IMG/VR virus record: IMGVR_UViG_3300028837_002278
Span: 1-25,645 of that record
DNA length: 25,645 nucleotides
Origin: a virus
Reading direction: 5' to 3' (one strand)
The translations under genes were made by a program, and so were the position numbers. Each line of letters begins with the position of its first letter. Within the stretch, counting starts at the first letter, position 1. This document shows positions 21,411 through 25,645 of this stretch, piece by piece. Below the pieces are notes generated by a model. The model was given only the letters and a program-made list of their open reading frames with translations, was not told the DNA's origin and did no database searches.

Positions 21411-21434
21411 TGCTAGCAATGACGCTAGCAATGA
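21411..21434 (+). repeat. 12-bp tandem direct repeat with GCTAGC cores
   Basis: TGCTAGCAATGA (21411-21422) is followed immediately by CGCTAGCAATGA (21423-21434). The two units are identical except for the first base, and each holds the palindrome GCTAGC. They lie between the helix-turn-helix gene and the scaffold promoter and could be regulator sites. Confidence 0.55.
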
Positions 21435-21470
21435 AAATTTTCTATAAATATTTTGATTTTTATCCGAATT

Positions 21471-21692
21471 TTACAAATTGGCATTGCCGCGCTCCATATC
21501 TTTGCGCCATTGCGCAGCTGCCTCGTGGGAAATGAGAGTCCGGCGCCCAATTTTCATAATTTTTGGCGCAAGCCCCTCGTTGAGCAAAAGATAAAATTTT
21601 GAGCGGCTTATGCCATGAAGCCTGCAAAAATTTTCAATACTAAAAGCTAAGTTTTCTTCTACATTATTTTTTAATAGATCATTTGTTTTCAT
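21471..21692 (-). CDS. AlpA/excisionase-like helix-turn-helix protein between portal and scaffold
   Basis: I start the gene at the ATG at 21692, preceded by AGAGGAAAT; a longer frame exists upstream but adds a hydrophobic stretch and no ribosome site. The 73 residues carry a helix-turn-helix, AFSIENFCRLHGISRSKFYL, and a following GLAPKIMKIGRRTLISHEAA and QWRKDME, in the style of AlpA/excisionase-type DNA-binding proteins of gammaproteobacterial prophages. The coding DNA (for example around 21480-21560) is visibly more GC-rich than the genes around it. Such a gene is not part of the P22 head block, so it looks inserted. It may regulate the promoter just downstream. Alternatively it is a remnant of an element that entered here. 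Confidence 0.8.
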   Translation of the reverse strand: MKTNDLLKNNVEENLAFSIENFCRLHGISRSKFYLLLNEGLAPKIMKIGRRTLISHEAAAQWRKDMERGNANL

Positions 21693-21763
21693 TTTTATTT
21701 CCTCTTTGATAGTTAATAAGTATCTAGCGAGATATATTAAAACATTTATAGATAATCGTGTAT

Positions 21764-21808
21764 AAGGAGGCATTAGGGTTCAAAAAAAACACCTAATGCC
21801 TCCTTTTT
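21764..21808 (+). terminator. Strong hairpin with T-run on the plus strand
   Basis: AAGGAGGCATTAGG (21764-21777) pairs perfectly over 14 bp with CCTAATGCCTCCTT (21792-21805), and the plus strand then continues TTT. The 14-base loop contains eight consecutive A. It has the form of a rho-independent terminator for plus-strand transcription, although no plus-strand gene precedes it. On the minus strand the loop has eight T and there is no trailing T-run. Confidence 0.65.
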
Positions 21809-21837
21809 AAGGCGAAAGGGCAAAAGCCGCCTTTTTT
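21809..21837 (+). terminator. Second plus-strand hairpin with T-run
   Basis: AAGGCG (21809-21814) pairs with CGCCTT (21828-21833), and TTTTTT (21832-21837) begins within the end of the stem. It lies directly after the first hairpin, giving a tandem terminator-like pair on the plus strand. The stem is short, so function is less certain. Confidence 0.45.
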
Positions 21838-21896
21838 ATTCAGAAAAATCATTGCCTCTATATCCTAGACTAGAGATTTCTAGATTAATGTGCCGG

Positions 21897-21943
21897 GGTT
21901 AAATTAGGTTAAATTAGGTTAAATTAGGTTAAATTAGGTTAAA
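21897..21943. repeat. 10-bp tandem repeat GGTTAAATTA, 4.7 copies
   Basis: Four perfect copies of GGTTAAATTA (from 21897) are followed by a partial fifth, GGTTAAA. The period equals about one helical turn, so the AAATT tracts are in phase and the DNA is likely to be curved. This kind of array serves as iterons, packaging or regulator sites in other replicons. No function is evident here. Confidence 0.8.
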
Positions 21944-21977
21944 ACAGAATTTATTATGGAGGTTTAAAAAAAGAAAT

Positions 21978-22028
21978 CACGGGACAATAGTCCAGTTTTT
22001 TTTGAGGTGTTTATTGTCCCCGTGTTTT
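21978..22028. terminator. Long hairpin downstream of the terminase-portal genes
   Basis: CACGGGACAATA (21978-21989) pairs with TATTGTCCCCGTG (22012-22024) with one bulged G. TTTT follows on the plus strand; on the minus strand the stem is followed by ATTTC and a run of seven T. It could therefore end the minus-strand terminase-portal transcript, or act in both directions. The left arm can also form GGAC-AATA-GTCC on its own. Confidence 0.55.
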
Positions 22029-22045
22029 ATATGTGCATTATGGTA

Positions 22046-22064
22046 TAAATCCCAAAGGGATTTA
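22046..22064. repeat. Perfect short hairpin TAAATCCC-AAA-GGGATTTA
   Basis: An 8-bp perfect stem with a three-base loop sits about 95 bases after the portal stop on the minus strand. It has no T-run. It may protect the 3' end of the message or be a protein-binding site. Confidence 0.55.
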
Positions 22065-22102
22065 TTTGGGTTTGTTTATAACAGAAATTGGTTTTCTGTG
22101 CT

Positions 22103-22155
22103 TTGCTTTGCTGAGCTTCGCTGCACTTCGTTTTGCTTCGTTGCGCTGCGCTACG
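22103..22155 (-). repeat. Degenerate GCGAAGC/GCAAAACG repeat after the portal stop, copy B
   Basis: On the minus strand, three bases past the portal TAA, the DNA reads GTAGCGCAGCGCAACGAAGC, then AAAACGAAGTGCAGCGAAGC and similar short units. It shares GCGCAGC and GAAGCAAAACG with the copy that follows the RNA ligase stop at 5179-5205, in the same orientation relative to the upstream gene. Confidence 0.6.
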
Positions 22156-22157
22156 TT

Positions 22158-24221
22158 TTATCTAACTTCTTTCAAAGTTTTAATAATTGCAGTTTGTTCT
22201 TCTCTGGCTGCCTTATCTTCTTCTGCCTGCAATCTTGCCGCCTCAATAACTCCTTTAGTTTGTGCTTCCTCTCTATTTGTTTGAGCATCCATCATTTTGG
22301 CTAAAGCAGTAATTTGATCAGATATCGCTACAATCTTATTATCTTGGATTTGCTGAGTTGCAGCCATTTGCTGTAGTTGAACACTCTGTTGCTGCATTTG
22401 CTGCTGCTTTTGTAATTCTTGTTGTCCTTGCTTTGCCAGTTCAGGATTATCTTTTAAAGTTGCTTTAATTATCGGAGGTAATGTTAACTGAGCCCGTTTA
22501 CCTACATCGGCTGAAATGTCAGAAGTAAGTTTTTTAGCCGCTAAATCTTGTACAGCATTTTGCATAACAGGAAATGCTTGCGCATAATTTAACAATTTTT
22601 GATATTCCGCATCACGTTGTGCTGCAAAGGCACTCGACGCGCTCACAGAAACCTCATAAGACCCTTCAGTAATATTATTTAAAAGTTTTCCTGCTAAATT
22701 AGGAATATTAATCTCATTGCTTGTAAAACTTCCATCTTCTCCAATTCCAGGAATCATAACATGCTGTTCTTTATTTAAATTTGCAAATAGTGAAATAACA
22801 CATTTGCCTGTTTGCTCAATAGCTCGATTAAGATTATCAATCCATGTAAAATTACTTAGATTACCTTGATTAATTCGTATATTTTCGGCTTTCCCTGATA
22901 AATCTGTTCCGTTTGCTCCTTGACTAGAATCAAAAATACCCAATGTCGCCTTTATATCTTCTTCAGCTATTGTTCCAAGCCCCAATAATTGAGGATTAAT
23001 TTGAGAGGGAGGCTGTTTTAATGGCATTTGCTTTGTTATTGGATCAGGCTTAGCAATCAATATACCCTTTCTGCGCCTTTTGTCTTTCCATTGATTTTCA
23101 TTGCCCGCGATGTTAGCCTCCGTCCCTATATAATCTTCTTTTGTTGAATCTTTAATATTTTGTACTGTTTCTGATTTTATATAATTTTCGAATTTTTGAG
23201 AATCAATAGCATCTTTAATAAATGCCTGTATATGTTGATCCCCCTCTAAGCGATAAGAATTACCGTCTACATAAATAAACCTTAACTCTTTCCCCGCCCA
23301 TTTTTCCCTTTTGAGAATTTTGTTTGCAATAATTTCATAGTTATAAATATCGTATTCTTGCGCTTTTCTTTTTTGGACAATTTCTAATTGTTCCATTAGA
23401 TCGGGATGTTTGAACTGGGGATTTTCTTCTAAATAATCTAACATTTTTTTATATTTTTTGGCTTTAATTGTTTTCCCATTTTTTAATTTATAAAGCTCCA
23501 CATTAAAATATTCTTTTTCATAATAATCAATCACTGTTACATTATTAGTATCAGCCCATGCAAAATGATTATTTTCATAGAGAATGTCCTCCGTGGTTGG
23601 AGGTTCAAATCCGTAAATCTTTTCAAATTTTTTCTTCGAGATTGTATTGTATTTGAAACAATAATCACCGTCTGATTTGGTTGGTTCTGTTGCAGCTGGA
23701 TCAAAACCATAACGTTCTGGTTCATCTCCCGAAACAATTTTTATTTCTTGATCAAAAGAAACTGTATCTTTATATTCATTCAAAACCTCAATAACCCCGA
23801 AACCTCCAATTGTAGAATTGTCGAATGCAATTTGAAACGCCCGTTTTGCATCAGAACTTAAAAAAACTTTTCTTAAATATGCCTCCCAAATGTTGGCATT
23901 ATTTTCATTCTGTTCTGTCCGTTCTCCAGTAGGATTAACTTCTAATGCTGGAGTTGCCGCCCGTACCTCCGCACTCATTCTACGTTGATTAGCAGCCAAT
24001 TTATTCACTGTAAGCATAACCTTACCTAATGCTGCATAATCGGATTTAACCATATCATCCCATTGGTCACCATATAAAAAAATCTTTGATTCTCGGGCAC
24101 TATCAAGATTATCACCCCAAAAGCTAAAATGTTGATCAATATTATATTTAATATCTTCCAATCGCTCTTGATCTTTTGAATTTTCTATTACGGCTATTTC
24201 ATTGTTCATAATTATGTCCAT
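22158..24221 (-). CDS. P22-type portal protein
   Basis: The protein matches the P22 gp1 portal family: an N-terminal helix, FLYGDQWDDMVKSDYAALGK near residue 48-67, NKLAANQRRMSAEVR at 73-87 and AFDNSTIGGFGVIEV at 132-146. After the central wing region, the C-terminal 100 residues are Gln-rich coiled coil (GQQELQKQQQMQQQ and AEEDKAAREEQ), corresponding to the alpha-helical barrel of long P22-type portals. Twelve copies form the DNA channel at one head vertex. It overlaps the terminase gene by 10 bases. A second in-frame ATG four codons on follows GGATGG and could be the true start. At 687 residues it is close to P22's 725. Confidence 0.93.
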   Translation of the reverse strand: MDIIMNNEIAVIENSKDQERLEDIKYNIDQHFSFWGDNLDSARESKIFLYGDQWDDMVKSDYAALGKVMLTVNKLAANQRRMSAEVRAATPALEVNPTGERTEQNENNANIWEAYLRKVFLSSDAKRAFQIAFDNSTIGGFGVIEVLNEYKDTVSFDQEIKIVSGDEPERYGFDPAATEPTKSDGDYCFKYNTISKKKFEKIYGFEPPTTEDILYENNHFAWADTNNVTVIDYYEKEYFNVELYKLKNGKTIKAKKYKKMLDYLEENPQFKHPDLMEQLEIVQKRKAQEYDIYNYEIIANKILKREKWAGKELRFIYVDGNSYRLEGDQHIQAFIKDAIDSQKFENYIKSETVQNIKDSTKEDYIGTEANIAGNENQWKDKRRRKGILIAKPDPITKQMPLKQPPSQINPQLLGLGTIAEEDIKATLGIFDSSQGANGTDLSGKAENIRINQGNLSNFTWIDNLNRAIEQTGKCVISLFANLNKEQHVMIPGIGEDGSFTSNEINIPNLAGKLLNNITEGSYEVSVSASSAFAAQRDAEYQKLLNYAQAFPVMQNAVQDLAAKKLTSDISADVGKRAQLTLPPIIKATLKDNPELAKQGQQELQKQQQMQQQSVQLQQMAATQQIQDNKIVAISDQITALAKMMDAQTNREEAQTKGVIEAARLQAEEDKAAREEQTAIIKTLKEVR

Positions 24222-25645
24222 CCGCTACTTAAGTGCGCTTCGGTAAATTGGGCAGTATCAACTTCTGATTTTTTTAACATATTTCCGCCAAAATGTAAAG
24301 CCCCATATTGGCCACAATCATGAATATCTGAAATAGGATGTGTTTTGTTCGGCTTGTCTTTCTCGATTTCATCAGTTATTTTTCGCAATTTTTTGAATTT
24401 ATACTCGCCATTAAAACCCTCCCGCAAAATAGGACATCCCACTTTTGAAAGCAAAAAAGCAGGGTCACCAAAGACCATTTTATTTAAAAACGCAATCATC
24501 GCTTGTACTCGAGGCTCAATGTTATTGGTTAAAGCCTTTATTAAAGTAATTCCTAATTCATCTACCGCCATTACCTCTCTTTCTGTAATTGCCGGATCAC
24601 AAACCCATATAATCTCATAATCTTTTAATGTAGTTGTTGCATAGGGCAAAATTACATTCTTTATCAGCTCATCAAAATACATGCGCTCAGTTGTAAATTC
24701 TTTAATTGCCCGCAATTGCCCATTAATACATTGCTGCACAAGACCTGCAGGAGTGAAGCCTCCGTCAAGTGTAATTAAAATAGGTTCGTCTTTATTATAT
24801 TGTATATCTTCAATTGCGTGAATATCATCATTGTATTGAGGATATATCGGCAAACCTTCGGAAAGTGTGCCATATTGACCCAAACAATAAACTTTTATAA
24901 ATTCTTGAGTTGCTCCTTGCGCCTGTTTAATATAATAATCCTTTGGCAATCCTATCCCGTAATTATCACATTCTATGTTTGGATAATACTGCCCATTTTC
25001 TTTTATTACGTTTCCATCATCTCCTACCAATAACCCCGGTGGTTGCTTGAAAAGTTTATAACTCGACGGTCGCTCTTTTTCAAAAATAGTATATATGAAA
25101 TGTTTTAGTGGTGGCGGGTTTGTATCTGCAATAATTCCATGCCAATATGGGCATTCTAATATTTCAGTTTTTCCATTTGGCAAAACAATTTCAGTATCAT
25201 ATTTTTTTGTAATATATTTTGGATCAATAGTATCTTTTTTCGGATAGCGCCCTAAACGCGCAGGCAAATGCTCGAGCACTGAGCGCGGTAGTTCGCTTAA
25301 CTCATTCAAGATGGCATTGGTAGCATTGAAAGATTTAAGCTTTTCAATATCATCAATCGAGTCTAACGGGATAAACCATAACTCCAGTTCGACCAATCCA
25401 TAACCATCATTAAAAAGATGTTTAGCCAATAATTGATTGCCGCTTGTTTTTCTTACGTGGCCTAGATTATCACACCATGAACACCATACATCAAAAATCC
25501 CCTTTTTCAATTGATCAAATGTATTTCGTAAAATTATCGTCCTAGCTCTCCTGACACCATCTAAACATGGCGGCATTTGGCATGCTCTAAATATAATATC
25601 CATGCAGCACATTGAAGTTTTGCCGCTTCCATATGGCCCCATGAT
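24212..25645 (-). CDS. Terminase large subunit (5' end beyond the window)
   Basis: The ATPase Walker A GPYGSGKTS stands at the very start of the visible part, followed by RARTIILRNTFDQLKK, a Walker B ending in ILNELSELP with catalytic Glu, and the coupling motif ADTNPPP. The nuclease domain shows LITLDGGFTPAG (Asp293 of the visible frame), WVCDPAITER and HPISDIHDCGQYGALH with the last metal-binding Asp residues. The enzyme pumps DNA into the capsid and cuts it. The frame stays open to the window edge (an Ile codon precedes the first visible Met) and the Walker A is normally some 30-60 residues inside the protein, so the true start lies outside. The small subunit is not in the window. Confidence 0.93.
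   Translation of the reverse strand: MMGPYGSGKTSMCCMDIIFRACQMPPCLDGVRRARTIILRNTFDQLKKGIFDVWCSWCDNLGHVRKTSGNQLLAKHLFNDGYGLVELELWFIPLDSIDDIEKLKSFNATNAILNELSELPRSVLEHLPARLGRYPKKDTIDPKYITKKYDTEIVLPNGKTEILECPYWHGIIADTNPPPLKHFIYTIFEKERPSSYKLFKQPPGLLVGDDGNVIKENGQYYPNIECDNYGIGLPKDYYIKQAQGATQEFIKVYCLGQYGTLSEGLPIYPQYNDDIHAIEDIQYNKDEPILITLDGGFTPAGLVQQCINGQLRAIKEFTTERMYFDELIKNVILPYATTTLKDYEIIWVCDPAITEREVMAVDELGITLIKALTNNIEPRVQAMIAFLNKMVFGDPAFLLSKVGCPILREGFNGEYKFKKLRKITDEIEKDKPNKTHPISDIHDCGQYGALHFGGNMLKKSEVDTAQFTEAHLSSGWT

Larger units (their letters stand above)
21693..22157. other. Structured non-coding region between portal and the HTH gene
   Basis: About 465 bases separate the portal stop from the next start. 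I see no convincing gene here. Instead the region holds two back-to-back hairpins (21764-21837), a CTAGA-gatt-TCTAG palindrome (21870-21883), a 10-bp tandem repeat, a long hairpin (21978-22028), a perfect 8-bp stem with a 3-base loop (22046-22064) and a degenerate GCTTCG-type repeat up to the portal stop. Confidence 0.75.

Noticed and set aside
21693-21773. N-terminal extension of the HTH protein
   Set aside because: It adds a short hydrophobic stretch across the hairpin arm, whereas the ATG at 21692 has a proper ribosome site and gives the usual family length.
22002-22304. Plus-strand Cys/Phe-rich frames over the portal end
   Set aside because: They read the degenerate GCTTCG repeat and the antisense of the portal coiled coil; no start signal or motif supports them.
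1-25645. tRNA, rRNA, integrase, repressor or attachment site
   Set aside because: I scanned for tRNA-like cloverleaf ends, tyrosine or serine recombinase motifs and CI-like genes and saw none; a temperate life-style can therefore not be shown from this window.

Overview
The window is a piece of a tailed double-stranded DNA bacteriophage or prophage with a short-tailed (podovirus) virion built on the P22 plan. By eye the DNA is AT-rich, and genes are tightly packed with many ATGA, TAATG and even TTGA stop/start overlaps. TGA acts as a stop, so the genetic code is standard. The stand-alone DnaB N-terminal domain and the CsrA read like gammaproteobacterial proteins, so an AT-rich gammaproteobacterial host (for example Legionellales-like) is a reasonable but unproven guess. 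No integrase, repressor or tRNA gene is visible. The terminase gene runs off the right edge, and the left operon probably starts before the window.

Region 1 (about 1-5320, plus strand) is an early or accessory operon of small genes. It holds a two-helix membrane protein, several unknown small proteins, a Gp157-like coiled-coil protein, a phage CsrA, a very-short-patch-repair/DUF559-like endonuclease, an AlpA-type regulator, a protein consisting only of the DnaB N-terminal domain, a YopX-like protein and an ATP-dependent RNA ligase. Interleaved with these are three related low-complexity genes made of a TCTNGG-type hexamer repeat. Their two open forward frames make the true product ambiguous; this is the most unusual sequence in the window.

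Region 2 (about 5346-7400, minus strand) is the distal end of the late transcript. It has an M15-type endolysin, small membrane and coiled-coil proteins that may complete the lysis cassette, and a last gene of unknown function with its own good sigma70-type promoter (a moron-like arrangement). A promoter overlapping an inverted repeat precedes the lysis genes.

Region 3 (7471-21208, minus strand) encodes the virion. In transcription order: scaffold, P22-type coat, gp4-like and gp10-like tail closure proteins, a small beta-rich virion protein, a GNAT acetyltransferase, three probable ejection proteins, a collar-type tail fibre, a small virion protein, a 53-residue gene with three RITADGD-type octapeptides, and a beta-helical tail fibre.

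Region 4 (21209-25645, minus strand) has the portal and large terminase genes. Between portal and scaffold lies an unusual insert: about 465 bases of non-coding DNA with several strong hairpins and a 10-bp tandem repeat, then a small helix-turn-helix gene, then a TTGACA/TATTAT promoter with paired GACTATAC operator-like sites that probably drives scaffold and coat. The early plus-strand operon and the late minus-strand operon converge near 5175-5345.
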